The translations under genes were made by a program, and so were the position numbers. This document shows positions 24,266-32,841 of a DNA stretch of 64,000 nt, one piece after another. Below the pieces are notes generated by a model. It was given only the letters and a program-made list of their open reading frames with translations. It made no database searches and had not been told where the DNA came from. Location: the NCBI RefSeq assembly GCF_016860525.1, contig NZ_BNEA01000015.1, forward strand, positions 124,001 to 188,000, read 5' to 3'. The stretch is from Streptomyces rubradiris. Its GTDB lineage: Bacteria; Actinomycetota; Actinomycetes; Streptomycetales; Streptomycetaceae. Numbering within the stretch: the stretch's first letter is position 1; the number at the start of each line of letters is the position of its first letter.

Positions 24266-24834
24266 ATGAAGCCGCGCGGGCACACCCTGGTACGGCACTC
24301 CCAGCTGCCCTTCTGGGTCTGGCGCCCTGGGCCCGTCCCGACAACCACCACCGCCCGGTCCCGCGCGGCACCCGCACTACTGGCGGCTCTTACGGCCGTC
24401 CTTGTCGGCGCTTCCCTCTCGGCGACCGTCGTAAGCGGACTGGCACCTGACCACTCGACAGGCCACCCGCCCACCCGGATCCGCTGGGCCGGTTCTTTTC
24501 GGGGGTCACCCCCACCCGGTTTCCGGGTTCTCCCGGAGTGTGCCGAGGGGACCGCCCCGCGGCCCGCCGAGGCACCGACCGTGCTCGACAACGACGTCCC
24601 CGCCCTCCTCGTCGCCGCCACCGGCGACCCCCGCACCCCCTACGCCGGTGCCGAGACCGTACGCGAGCAGTGGCCCGGTTCCCGGCTGCTCACCGTGGCC
24701 GGTGCCCGCCAGCACGGCCTGTACGACGAGTACGGCGACGCCTGCGTCGACGAACGCGTCAACGCGTACCTGCGTACGGGACGGCTCCCGGCGCACGACG
24801 TGGCCTGCGCGACGAGGACGGATCATCGGCAGCA
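24266..24834 (+). pseudogene. TAP-like alpha/beta-hydrolase (tripeptidyl aminopeptidase type), core deleted
   Basis: The frame opens with a possible basic leader and a hydrophobic export segment (APALLAALTAVLVGASLSAT), then TRIRWAG, which looks like the mature N-terminus of secreted tripeptidyl-aminopeptidase-like hydrolases. It jumps within 30 residues to the C-terminal TAP domain: VPALLVAATGDPRTPYAGA with the catalytic Asp, then LTVAGARQHGLYDEYGDACV with the catalytic His, and ACVDERVNAYLRTGRLPAHD. The roughly 300 residues between, including the nucleophile serine, are absent, so it cannot be active. The frame is not interrupted until 25009, where it overlaps the opposite gene. I judge the last real codons near 24834. 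Confidence 0.75.
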
Positions 24835-24927
24835 CGGGGCGCTCTTCCAGGGGCCGGGGGTTCAGGACGGGCGAGCGACGGTGCGGGAAGGGTCGTTCGT
24901 GCGCCCTCCGGGCCCGTTCATCCCCTC

Positions 24928-25845
24928 TCACTCCCCCGCGCTTCCGCAGCCGCCGCCGTCACCTCCACCACCGTCGCCCCCACCCCACACTCCGGCGTAC
25001 CCGCAATAACCCCAGTGCGCCGACGTGCCGTACCCGGCGGCAGAGGCGTCGCCGAAGGCCGGGTCCCCGGCCCTCCAGGTCTCCGGCGTGACCAACTCCC
25101 TGAATTCCGGCTCTTGCGCGGCGGACAGTCCGCCGAGGGCCACCGCGCCCACAGGGGAGACGGCAAGGGCGGCCAGGGCGCCTGTCCGCCGCCACGCTGC
25201 CGGACGCTCGCGTTCACCGCGCAGGATGCCGAGGGTCGTCTGGACGCGGTACGGGGCCCAGGCCCCAGACGGCTTGACGAGGATGGCCGTGGCGGCCGCG
25301 CCGGCCGACAGGGCCACGCCGGCCCACCAACGGTCAGCGGTGCCGGCGGTGAGTTCCCACACCGTCGCCACGGGCGCGAGGGCCGCCGACCACCACAGCA
25401 GGCGCCGGGCGCGATCCTGCGCGCGCCGCAGGGTGGGACGGATCAGCAGGCCCTCCGCCAGGAGGCGGTCGCCTACGGCCCGCACCGCGCGGCTCGCGGC
25501 GGTCCGGGCGACCAGCTTGCCCACCCGTTCGCTGCGGGAGATGCCCGCCGCCTCGATGAGCGCCTCCTCCACCCCGGCCGCGTACGCTCCCTCGGGGACG
25601 GTGACCGTGCCGTCCTCCGCCAAGGCCAGCCGGCCCTGCCGCACCATCCGGAACAGCACCGTCGCCGCCGCCCGGCGCGGCCCGCCCGCGAGGAAGGCCA
25701 ACTCCTCCACGGACAGGTCCTCGCGGACCGTCACCTCTGCCCTCAGCATCACCATGATCCGCACGGCGACGACCAGCCGGTACCCGATCGCGCCCGCCGT
25801 CAGGACCAGTGCCGCCAGATGAAACCCTTCGTCCGGCATCGCCAT
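24928..25845 (-). CDS. TIGR04222-domain membrane protein
   Basis: A 305-aa protein of an actinobacterial family of unknown function. The N-terminal helix (FHLAALVLTAGAIGYRLVVAV) is followed by a conserved winged-helix-like stretch (LSVEELAFLAGGPRRAAATVLFRMVRQGRLAL) that is the TIGR04222 signature. Two further hydrophobic segments lie near residues 150-180 and a third near 225-242. The C-terminus is a Gly-rich tail with Cys (GGGDGGGGDGGGCGSAGE), also typical of the family. ATG 25845 starts the gene. It overlaps the 3' end of the frame of the decayed hydrolase on the other strand. Confidence 0.85.
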   Translation of the reverse strand: MAMPDEGFHLAALVLTAGAIGYRLVVAVRIMVMLRAEVTVREDLSVEELAFLAGGPRRAAATVLFRMVRQGRLALAEDGTVTVPEGAYAAGVEEALIEAAGISRSERVGKLVARTAASRAVRAVGDRLLAEGLLIRPTLRRAQDRARRLLWWSAALAPVATVWELTAGTADRWWAGVALSAGAAATAILVKPSGAWAPYRVQTTLGILRGERERPAAWRRTGALAALAVSPVGAVALGGLSAAQEPEFRELVTPETWRAGDPAFGDASAAGYGTSAHWGYCGYAGVWGGGDGGGGDGGGCGSAGE

Positions 25846-25935
25846 TCCCCCGTAGCCCCCGTCCGCTCACCACGGTTGTCCCCACAACGGCAGATCGACA
25901 AGCTGAACCCGGGTCACCGGCTGCGGCGGGTGGCC

Positions 25936-26454
25936 TCAGGTGCGGCGGTTCAGTGGTCCGATGCGGTGGAGGACCTCGTCGTGGTCACCGTCCGGGAGGT
26001 CCTCCGTGCGGAACAGCGGTTCGGTGCGGGTGTCGGCTTCGTAGGTCGTCGCGACCATGTGCAGCAGCATCAGGATCGCCTTGTTCTGCCGGGACACACT
26101 CGTCTCCACGTACTTCGCGCCCGTGGCCAGCTGGACGTCGATCGCGTGCGCGAGGAGGTCGATGCCGAGGCCCGAGATGCCGGTGCCGGGTTTGACCGCC
26201 GCCTGCCAGATGAAGAACGTGTCCGGCGCGTCGGGCCGGCGGGAGCCGGTCAGGAAGCCCACGATGTCGTCGCCGACGGTGGCCACCATGAAGGTCTCGG
26301 CGAAGTCCCGGAACCACAGCCGGTAGTGGTACGAGCTGTTGTCGTCCAGCATCGGCTCGTCGAGCACCATCCGCCAGACGGCTACGGCGTTTTCCGGAAC
26401 GGGCGTGCGGTAGCGGGCGCCGGCGGTGGTCTTCTCCGACAGTGAGCCTGTCAT
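25936..26454 (-). CDS. EctA-like diaminobutyrate-type N-acetyltransferase
   Basis: A 172-aa GNAT of the length and layout of L-2,4-diaminobutyrate acetyltransferase. Family features include DNSSYHYRLWFRDF near residue 39, VGFLTGSRRPDAPDTFFIWQAAV near residue 65, and TSVSRQNKAILMLLHM near residue 115. In ectoine synthesis EctA works with EctB and EctC. Here ectC is absent and only a C-terminal EctB-type fragment survives 2 kb away, so the gene is an orphan of a former locus, possibly one that used diaminobutyrate or a similar diamine in a natural product. It follows the phosphopantetheinyl transferase by 16 bp on the same strand. The reading frame itself is intact. Confidence 0.8.
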   Translation of the reverse strand: MTGSLSEKTTAGARYRTPVPENAVAVWRMVLDEPMLDDNSSYHYRLWFRDFAETFMVATVGDDIVGFLTGSRRPDAPDTFFIWQAAVKPGTGISGLGIDLLAHAIDVQLATGAKYVETSVSRQNKAILMLLHMVATTYEADTRTEPLFRTEDLPDGDHDEVLHRIGPLNRRT

Positions 26455-26470
26455 CGTTCTTCCCTTCGCG

Positions 26471-27127
26471 TCAGGCGAATCGAGTGTTCCTGGTGGTGGC
26501 CGGGGCGGACAGCGACCGCGGTGCGACGGCGGTGATCCGGCGCGTGCTGGCGATCGCGGCGATCCGGCCACCCTCCACCCGGACGTCCCGCAGGTGGATC
26601 GGGAACGCGGGCCAGTCCTCGGCGGGGCTCCCCTCCGACCGGGCGAGGTCACCCCCCACCTCGATCCGGTCCAGCCGGGCGGCCAGGCCGTGTCCCGTGA
26701 GTTTGACGACGGCCTCCTTCCTCGCCCAGAGCCGCGTGAACGCCTCCGCCACCTCCCGCGCGGGCAGTCGGGACAGGGCCGCGCGTTCGCCGGGTGTCGC
26801 CGTGCGGGCGATGAGGCGCCGCAGGACACCGGGGTACGGGGAGGTGTCGAGGTCGATGCCCACGAGGCCCTGGGCCACGACCGCGATGAGGACCCGGTGG
26901 CGGGTGTGGGTGACCGAGTGGTCGTACCCGCCGTGGACGATCCGGGGGCGACCGTGGCCGGCGCCGCAGCGGGGGCAGGTGCGTTCCGTGCGCAGGTCCC
27001 GGGCCGGCCTGCCGGTGTACCGGTGGGCGACCAGGCGCTGCGCCGCGCGCGAGGTGACGGGCTTGAGCTCGTCGTCGGTGAACTCGTCGCCGAGTTCCAT
27101 GCGTTGGTGGCGTCCGATGCTCATCAT
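26471..27127 (-). CDS. 4'-phosphopantetheinyl transferase, N-terminus replaced by halogenase tail
   Basis: The PPTase core is clear: the zinc-like RTERTCPRCGAGHGRPRI, then DHSVTHTRHRVLIAVV, VGIDLD with the metal-binding Asp residues, and LWARKEAVVKLTGHGL with the catalytic Glu/Lys. It would load phosphopantetheine on carrier proteins. From SRAAQRLVAHRYTG onward it is PPTase, but the preceding MMSIGRHQRMELGDEF...DELKPV is the tail of the upstream halogenase. The normal first 40 or so PPTase residues are missing, and the frame reads unbroken from the halogenase remnant (open to 27325). The ATGs at 27127 or 27124 are only convenient starts. Possibly non-functional; motif residues remain. Confidence 0.65.
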   Translation of the reverse strand: MMSIGRHQRMELGDEFTDDELKPVTSRAAQRLVAHRYTGRPARDLRTERTCPRCGAGHGRPRIVHGGYDHSVTHTRHRVLIAVVAQGLVGIDLDTSPYPGVLRRLIARTATPGERAALSRLPAREVAEAFTRLWARKEAVVKLTGHGLAARLDRIEVGGDLARSEGSPAEDWPAFPIHLRDVRVEGGRIAAIASTRRITAVAPRSLSAPATTRNTRFA

Positions 27128-27946
27128 GGTGGTCGCACGGTCGCGGAAGTCGGCCACCGACAGGGTGCCGTCCCCGCTGGAGGCGGTCAGCCGGGTGAAC
27201 CAGCGCCTGCGGTTCAGGCGCCCGTCGTCGGATTCGCTGATGCGCCGCTTCGACCAGAACTCGGGCTCCGGGTCGGTGAAGCAGGCGGAGTCGCCGGAGA
27301 GGAAGCAGCGTCCGCCGGAGTACACCTCGGAGTCGTACGACCAGTCCGACGCTGAAGAGGTCGTCCTTGAGCGGGATCATCCACACCCAGCCGTCCTCGA
27401 AGGTGATGGAGTACGTCGTCCCCTTGAGGTCGCCCTCGAAGGGGCCGGGGCGGCGGACGTACGACCAGATGGCGAAGCTCTTGTAGAACTCGTCGTAGCG
27501 GCGCACATCGAGCTTGCGGGCCAGTGGTCCGTCGGAGCCGCCGGCGTCCATCACGAAGTCGAACTCCAGGCGCTCTGCGGTCTCTCCGCGGCTGGCGGTG
27601 AGCGACACCTTGCCGGGGTCCGCTATGTCGACGTGGGACACCGGTGTGTTCTCGTGCACTTCGATGCCGCGTTCCCTGACCTCGTCGAGGAGCAGCTTGT
27701 CGAACTCCTTGCGCTGTACCTGGATGGCGTGGTCGAAGACCCAGGGGGGAGGTCCGCGGTGTGGTGAAGGAGAAGGTCCACGTGGAAGATGGACAGCGAA
27801 CCGGGCGGGAAGGACTCGCCGACCCGGTAGCGGGGGAAGCTGTCGCGCTCGTAGACGACCGGTGTGTGACCGAGCCGGTGCAGGGAGAGGGCGGCGGTGC
27901 AGCCGGCGGGGCCGGCCCCGATGATGGCGACGGTCGATCCGTTCAT
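27128..27946 (-). pseudogene. FAD-dependent halogenase, multiply broken
   Basis: Starting at ATG 27946 the first frame gives MNGSTVAIIGAGPAGCTAALSL with the GxGxxG FAD motif, and later VGESFPPGSLSIFHV, the end of the N-terminal FAD region. The frame then changes near 27760. The second gives FDHAIQVQRKEFDKLLLDEV and runs to WVWMIPLKDDLFSVGLVV. Near 27345 it changes again to YDSEVYSGGRCFLSGDSACFTDP, the FAD-contacting GDSAC block, and then skips to a C-terminal tail ending in ATTMMSIGRHQRMELGD. Segments expected between the blocks are missing, so at least two deletions with frameshifts occurred. It belongs to the CmlS-like/FAD-dependent halogenase group by its WVWMIPL and DPLF-like motifs. Confidence 0.8.
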
Positions 27947-27957
27947 GAGTGCTTCCT

Positions 27958-28050
27958 TCACGACTCGGTGGACTTGATGGCTTTGATGCGGCTCGGGACG
28001 AGGTAGGAGAATCCGCTCGCGGCGTCCTCGAAGAGCGTGAGGCCCGGTCT
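27958..28050 (-). pseudogene. C-terminal fragment of an unidentified biosynthetic gene
   Basis: The minus-strand frame ends LFEDAASGFSYLVPSRIKAI and a few more residues before a stop 11 bp upstream of the halogenase start. The codon usage is coding-like and the spacing operon-like. Upstream of about 28050 the sequence is that of an aminotransferase fragment on the other strand, so only this tail survives. I do not recognise the protein. Confidence 0.4.
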
Positions 28051-28199
28051 GCCGTCGGGCCTTCGAACTGGGCCTCCTGATGGAGACGTCGGGCACCCGG
28101 AGCGCAGTCGTCGAATTGCTGCCGCCCCTGACCATTTCCGCCGACGAGACCGACGAGGGACTGCGCACACTCGCCCGCGCCGTCCGCGACTGCGGCTGA
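28041..28199 (+). pseudogene. C-terminal fragment of a class III (EctB-type) aminotransferase
   Basis: The plus-strand frame reads RRAFELGLLMETSGTRSAVV, then ELLPPLTISADETDEGLRTL, and ends ARAVRDCG with the stop at 28197-28199. The FE.GLL.ETSG...LLPPLTI pattern is the end of diaminobutyrate-2-oxoglutarate transaminases. About 380 upstream residues, including the PLP lysine, are absent. Together with the EctA-like gene it suggests the lost locus made diaminobutyrate. Confidence 0.7.
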
Positions 28200-28302
28200 G
28201 GCGCCGTTGCCGTAGCGCCGGAAAGCGGTCACCGCGCGGCGACCCGCCCCCAGACGGCCCCCAACGGCGCTCGGACACCCGCGAGTTGTCGATACTGGCC
28301 CG

Positions 28303-31300
28303 GTGGGAATGCGGATAGCACTGCTCGGGCCGGTCCAGGCCCTCGACGGGGACGGCAGGCCGGTCGGAGTCGGGGGACCGAGACCGCGCATGCTGCTCGC
28401 CCGGCTGGCGTTGGCGGCGGGCGACGTCCTGACGCCCGGCGTGCTCATCGACAGTCTGTGGGGCACGCGGCCTCCCGCGGACGCGCTCAACTCGCTGCAC
28501 GCGCTGGTGTACCGGCTGCGCAGGGCGCTGCCCGCCAGTGGCGTACTGGAGTCGGCGGAGGCCGGCTACCGGCTCGCGGTGCCGAAGGAGCGGGTGGACG
28601 CCGCCCGCTTCGAAGCGCTGGCGGCGCGGGGTGGCCGGGAACTCGCCGCGGGGGACCCCGAGGAGGCGGCCTCCCTGCTCGGCGAGGCGCTCGCGCTGTG
28701 GCACGGGCCCGCGCTGGCCGACGTACGGCAGGCCCCGTTCGCCGGCCCCGCCGTGGCCCGGCTGGAGGAACTGCGGCTCGCGGCACTGGAGGACCATTGC
28801 GACGCGCGGCTGCGGCTCGGCGACCACACCGGGGCCCTGGCCGGTCTGGAGACGGCGTCGGCGGACCATCCGTTGCGGGAACGGCTGGCCGCGCTGCGCA
28901 TGCGGGCCCTCAAGGCGGCGGGCCGGCAGTCCGACGCGCTGGCCGTCTTCGAGGACGTACGGGGCAGGCTGGCCGACGAGTTGGGGGTCGATCCCTCGGC
29001 GGGACTGCGCGAGGCCCACCTGGCGGTGCTGCGCGGCGCACCCGGGCCGTCCGCCGTACGCTCCGGGCCGGCCCCCGGCCGCCTGCCCGCGCCGCTCACC
29101 TCGTTCGTCGGCCGGGACGGTGAACTGGCGTTGCTCGACGGCCTGCTGGACGCCAACCGGCTGGTCACGGTCATCGGCCCCGGTGGGGTCGGCAAGACCC
29201 GGCTGGCCGTGGAGGCGGCCGCCGGGCACCGCACCCGGCAACAGGGCCGGCTGTGGCTCGTGCCGCTGGCCGGAGCGCACGGCCCGAAGAGCGTGACCGA
29301 CGCGGTCCTGGGCGCGCTCAGCACCCCGAACGCGGCACGGCCGCCCGCCGACAGCCACGCGGAGCCGCGGGAACAGGTGGTCGGTCTGCTCCGGGGCGGC
29401 GAAGCCGTGCTCGTGCTGGACAACTGCGAGCATGTCGTGGACGCCGTCGCCGAGTTGGCGCAGTACCTGCTCGAGCGGCGCCCGCGCCTGACCGTCCTGG
29501 CCACCAGCAGGGAGCCCCTTCAGGTCCTGGGCGAGGCGCTGTGCCGCATCGGCCCGCTGCCCCTCCCCCGCCCGGGAGCGGACCCGGCCGAGGCCGCCGC
29601 ATCGCCCGCCGTGCGGCTCTTCGTGGACCGGGCGACGGCCGTACGGCCCGGCTTCACCCTCGACGGGCCCACTCTGGCAGCGGTCGGCGAGGTGGTGCGG
29701 AGGCTGGATGGGCTGCCGCTCGCCCTCGAACTGGCAGCGGCCCGGCTGCGGTCGATGACCGCCGGGGAGATCGCACACCGGCTCGACGACCGGTTCCGGC
29801 TGCTGGCCACGGGCAACAGGACGGCCCAGCCCCGTCAGCGCACGCTGCACGCCGTGATCGAGTGGAGCTGGGAGCTGCTGACCGGCCAGGAGCGGACGCT
29901 GGCCCGGCGCATGGCCGTCTTCCCCGCCCCGGCCGGGGCCGGCACCGTCGAGGCGGTGTGCGCGGGCGAAACGCTGCCCGCCGGGGATATCGCCTATGTC
30001 CTCGGTTCGCTGGTCGACAAGTCGTTCGTGGAACGGGTCGGCGACGGTTACCGGATGCTGGAGACCGTCCGGGCGTACGCGGCGCGGCGGCTGCTCCAGG
30101 CGGGCGAGCGGGAAGCGGTCCGGGACCGTCTGGTCCGCCACTTCGCCGACGTGGCCGAGGAGCACGAGCCGCTGCTGCGTTCCGCCCGGCAGCAGGCGTC
30201 GTTCGCGCTCCTCACCGCCGAGTACGACAACCTGGTGTTCGCGCTGCGCGCGGCCGTCGACGGACGGGACGCGGACGCCGCGGCCCGGCTGCTCGCTCCG
30301 CTGTACTGGTACTGGAACTCGCTGCGCTACGACGCACGTGCCGAAGCCCTGGTGGCCGAGGTCTGCGGACTGGGCGACGCGCTGCCCGAGGACGCGCGGG
30401 CCGCGTTCACCGCCCTGCGCCTCGTGGCCGGCTCCGGGCCCGCCCCCGGCGCCCGACAGGTGCGCGCCGTGATCGAGGACTGTGCGCGCACCGGGGCCTT
30501 GGAGCGGTATCCGATGCTGCTCCTGGTGACGCTTCCGATGGGTTGTCTGGTCGGTCTGGAGGATGTGGTCCACCGCCTGATCCGCGAGGTGCGCGGGCGC
30601 CGGGACCGGTGGGCCGTGGCCTGTACGTTCCTGGTGGAGGCCTTCGCGCGGTACGACCGTGGCGACTGGGCGGGCCTGGCGGGTGCGACGGCCGGCGCCC
30701 TGCGCGAGTTCGAGGCGGTGGGCGACCGCTTGTGCACGGCGATGGCGCTGGCCGGCGTGGCACGGGTCCGCTCGGTCGAGGGCAATCATCACGAGGCGGT
30801 CGCCGCGTACCGGCGCGGGCTCGCCCTCGTCCCCGGGGACGACATCCAGGCCCGGCTCGGACTCGCCGCCGAACGGATGCGCGGCGGTGACCTGGCCGGT
30901 GCCCGGCGCGACATCGACACGGCCGAGCAGGCGGCCCGGGACCGCGGTGACGACTTCACGCGGCTCGCGGCCCTGGCCTGCCGGGCCGAGTGGCACCGGC
31001 GCGCCGGGGAACCGGAACCGGCCGGTCGGCAGCTGGACCGGATGGAGGCGCTCGGCCGGGAAGCCGGCCTGGCCGACGAGACCGTGCAGGACTGGGTCGC
31101 GCCGGCCCGGGTGGCGAACCTGCTGGCGGCGGGCGATGCCGTACGGGCGCGTGAGCTGCTGCCCAGGGCCGTTCGGGGCGCTTTCGCCCACCGGGATCCC
31201 GCTCCGGCCGCCCAGCAGCTGGCGGGGGTGTTGCTGGCCGAGGGGGATCCGGCCGGCGCGGCCGGCGCGCTCGGCATGAGTGAGGTCATCCGTGGTGCCT

Positions 31301-31452
31301 TCGACGCCGGTGACCCTGAGCTGCGCGACCTCGCCGCCGAGCTCGAGCGGCGGCTGGGCCGGGCGAGGTATGCCGCCGCGTACGGCCGGGGCGCCGCGAT
31401 GCCGCGGCGGGAAGCGCTCTTCCGGCTGCGCCGGGTGGCCGACGGCTCCTGA
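28303..31452 (+). CDS. SARP/AfsR-type transcriptional regulator with NB-ARC and TPR regions
   Basis: A 1049-aa regulator. Residues of roughly 2-95 form an OmpR-like winged helix (MRIALLGPVQALD ... LHALVYRLRRALP). Residues of roughly 97-245 are the bacterial transcriptional activation domain (VDAARFEALAARG ... DELGVDPSAGLREAHLAVLRG). From about 265 a STAND ATPase follows, with Walker A GPGGVGKTRLA near residue 293 and Walker B VLVLDNCEHVVDAV near 370. The second half is helical TPR-like repeats. The GTG at 28303 or ATG at 28309 begins only 6-12 nt after GATACT, so the message may be leaderless. It stands beside the ruined halogenase/PPTase locus and may once have been its activator. Intact. 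Confidence 0.92.
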   Translation: MGMRIALLGPVQALDGDGRPVGVGGPRPRMLLARLALAAGDVLTPGVLIDSLWGTRPPADALNSLHALVYRLRRALPASGVLESAEAGYRLAVPKERVDAARFEALAARGGRELAAGDPEEAASLLGEALALWHGPALADVRQAPFAGPAVARLEELRLAALEDHCDARLRLGDHTGALAGLETASADHPLRERLAALRMRALKAAGRQSDALAVFEDVRGRLADELGVDPSAGLREAHLAVLRGAPGPSAVRSGPAPGRLPAPLTSFVGRDGELALLDGLLDANRLVTVIGPGGVGKTRLAVEAAAGHRTRQQGRLWLVPLAGAHGPKSVTDAVLGALSTPNAARPPADSHAEPREQVVGLLRGGEAVLVLDNCEHVVDAVAELAQYLLERRPRLTVLATSREPLQVLGEALCRIGPLPLPRPGADPAEAAASPAVRLFVDRATAVRPGFTLDGPTLAAVGEVVRRLDGLPLALELAAARLRSMTAGEIAHRLDDRFRLLATGNRTAQPRQRTLHAVIEWSWELLTGQERTLARRMAVFPAPAGAGTVEAVCAGETLPAGDIAYVLGSLVDKSFVERVGDGYRMLETVRAYAARRLLQAGEREAVRDRLVRHFADVAEEHEPLLRSARQQASFALLTAEYDNLVFALRAAVDGRDADAAARLLAPLYWYWNSLRYDARAEALVAEVCGLGDALPEDARAAFTALRLVAGSGPAPGARQVRAVIEDCARTGALERYPMLLLVTLPMGCLVGLEDVVHRLIREVRGRRDRWAVACTFLVEAFARYDRGDWAGLAGATAGALREFEAVGDRLCTAMALAGVARVRSVEGNHHEAVAAYRRGLALVPGDDIQARLGLAAERMRGGDLAGARRDIDTAEQAARDRGDDFTRLAALACRAEWHRRAGEPEPAGRQLDRMEALGREAGLADETVQDWVAPARVANLLAAGDAVRARELLPRAVRGAFAHRDPAPAAQQLAGVLLAEGDPAGAAGALGMSEVIRGAFDAGDPELRDLAAELERRLGRARYAAAYGRGAAMPRREALFRLRRVADGS

Positions 31453-31589
31453 CAGCGGGCCGTCCGGTCTGTCAGAAGCTGATCAGCGCCTTGTCATCAC
31501 CGGTCGGCATCGTCGTCCGCGTACCGAGAGACGGGCGGACAGCGGGGCCGGGCAGGGAGCCCGGCGGCGCCCGTGAGGAGGAGAACGAC

Positions 31590-32756
31590 ATGACGAACTC
31601 CGTGAGCGGCGGGCGCGAGAAGGTCCAGCGGATGCTGGACCGGGCGGTGGCCGAGCTGGGCGTGCCCGGCATCGTCGCCGAGGTCCGCGACGCGAACGGC
31701 ACCTGGTTCGGCTCCGCCGGGGTGGCCGACCTGGAGTCCGGCCGGCCGCGCCGGAAGGGCGAACACCTGCACGTGGGCAGCGCCGGCAAGGCATTCACGG
31801 CGGCCGCGATGCTGCGGCTGGAGGCCGAGGGCAGGCTGAGCATCGAGGACCCGGTGGAGAAGTGGCTGCCCGGTGTGCTGGACGTCAACGGCTACGACGG
31901 CGGCAGGATCACCCTCAGGCATCTGCTCAGCAACACCAGCGGGCTGTTCGCCACCGGACTCGCCCCGGAGCTGACGCGCCGCTACGCCACCCGCTCCGCG
32001 TTCAACGAGCACCGCTACGACATCTGGACCGCGGACGAGCTGCTGCGGCTCGCGGTCTCCCAGCCCCCGCTGCACGAACCCGGAACGGCCTTCGCCTACT
32101 CCAACGGCGGTTTCTACCTCGCCGGCCTGATCATCGAAAGGGTCACCGGCAACAGCTACGCGGAGGAGGTCGCGCGCACCGTCACCCGCCCTCTCGGTCT
32201 GGCGCACACCTATGTGCGCCCCGCTGGGGACACCGGTTACCCGGAGCCGCACCCGAGGGCGTACACGGGACTGTTTCTGCGGGACGGCGTCGACCCCGCG
32301 GACGTGACCTCGGAGAACTGGCAGTCGATGCTGGAGGAGCCCGGTCTTCCGCCCCTCGACATCACCGAGTTCAACACCTCCTGGGGCTGGTCCGCCGGCA
32401 ACGTCGTCTCCACGACCGGAGAGATGATCGAGGCGTTCGGCGCGCTCGCCACCGGCCGCCTGCTGCCGGCCGCGCAGCACCACGAGATGTGGACGACGGT
32501 CTCCACCGAGGGCGGCCACTGGTTGCCCCATTCCCTCTACGGTCTGGGCGTGTTCGAGCTGGACCCGGCGGTGACCGGCGGGCTGCGGCTGCGCGGCATG
32601 GCCGGCAGTATGCCGGGGTCCCACCTCGTCGTCGTCGGCACCACCGACGGCGAACAGACGATAGCCGTCCACACGAACACCGAGGCCAAGGGCTGGGAGG
32701 TGGTGTTCGGGGCCGTCGAGGCGCAGTTCGACGTCCCGCCCATCGAGAGGCTGTAG
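31590..32756 (+). CDS. Beta-lactamase-fold serine hydrolase (class C/DD-peptidase type)
   Basis: A 388-aa protein. The SxxK motif with the nucleophile is in HVGSAGKAFTAAAML near residue 65. The YxN motif is in FAYSNGGFYLAGLIIERVTG near residue 170, preceded by LRHLLSNTSGL. A third HxG/KTG-like motif may be the GMAGSMPGSHLVVVG block near residue 345. No signal peptide is present, so it acts in the cytoplasm. This favours an esterase or amidase role over cell-wall carboxypeptidase or antibiotic resistance. ATG 31590 follows GAGGAGGAG. A single-gene unit; it converges with a monooxygenase gene. Confidence 0.87.
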   Translation: MTNSVSGGREKVQRMLDRAVAELGVPGIVAEVRDANGTWFGSAGVADLESGRPRRKGEHLHVGSAGKAFTAAAMLRLEAEGRLSIEDPVEKWLPGVLDVNGYDGGRITLRHLLSNTSGLFATGLAPELTRRYATRSAFNEHRYDIWTADELLRLAVSQPPLHEPGTAFAYSNGGFYLAGLIIERVTGNSYAEEVARTVTRPLGLAHTYVRPAGDTGYPEPHPRAYTGLFLRDGVDPADVTSENWQSMLEEPGLPPLDITEFNTSWGWSAGNVVSTTGEMIEAFGALATGRLLPAAQHHEMWTTVSTEGGHWLPHSLYGLGVFELDPAVTGGLRLRGMAGSMPGSHLVVVGTTDGEQTIAVHTNTEAKGWEVVFGAVEAQFDVPPIERL

Positions 32757-32771
32757 CCGGCTCCCCGGCGT

Positions 32772-32823
32772 CGTCACCGCCGGGACGCCGGTTCGTCCGA
32801 GCGGTACGGACGGCGCGGTGACG
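32772..32823. terminator. Nested hairpin between convergent genes
   Basis: The outer arms CGTCACCGC (32772-32780) and GCGGTGACG (32815-32823) enclose an inner hairpin, CGTCCG (32794-32799) with CGGACG (32807-32812), between the ends of the serine hydrolase (32756) and the monooxygenase (32842). Confidence 0.6.
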
Positions 32824-32841
32824 CTGCCGGGGTCTCCTGCC

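Noticed and set aside
27958..31191. A 1077-codon minus-strand frame opposite the SARP gene
   Set aside because: Only its last 30 codons look real (fragment next to the halogenase); the rest is the antisense shadow of the SARP regulator.
31449..31475. Short inverted repeat (CTGACAG/CTGTCAG) after the SARP gene as a terminator
   Set aside because: Only a 7-bp stem with a 13-nt loop; much weaker than the other hairpins in the window.
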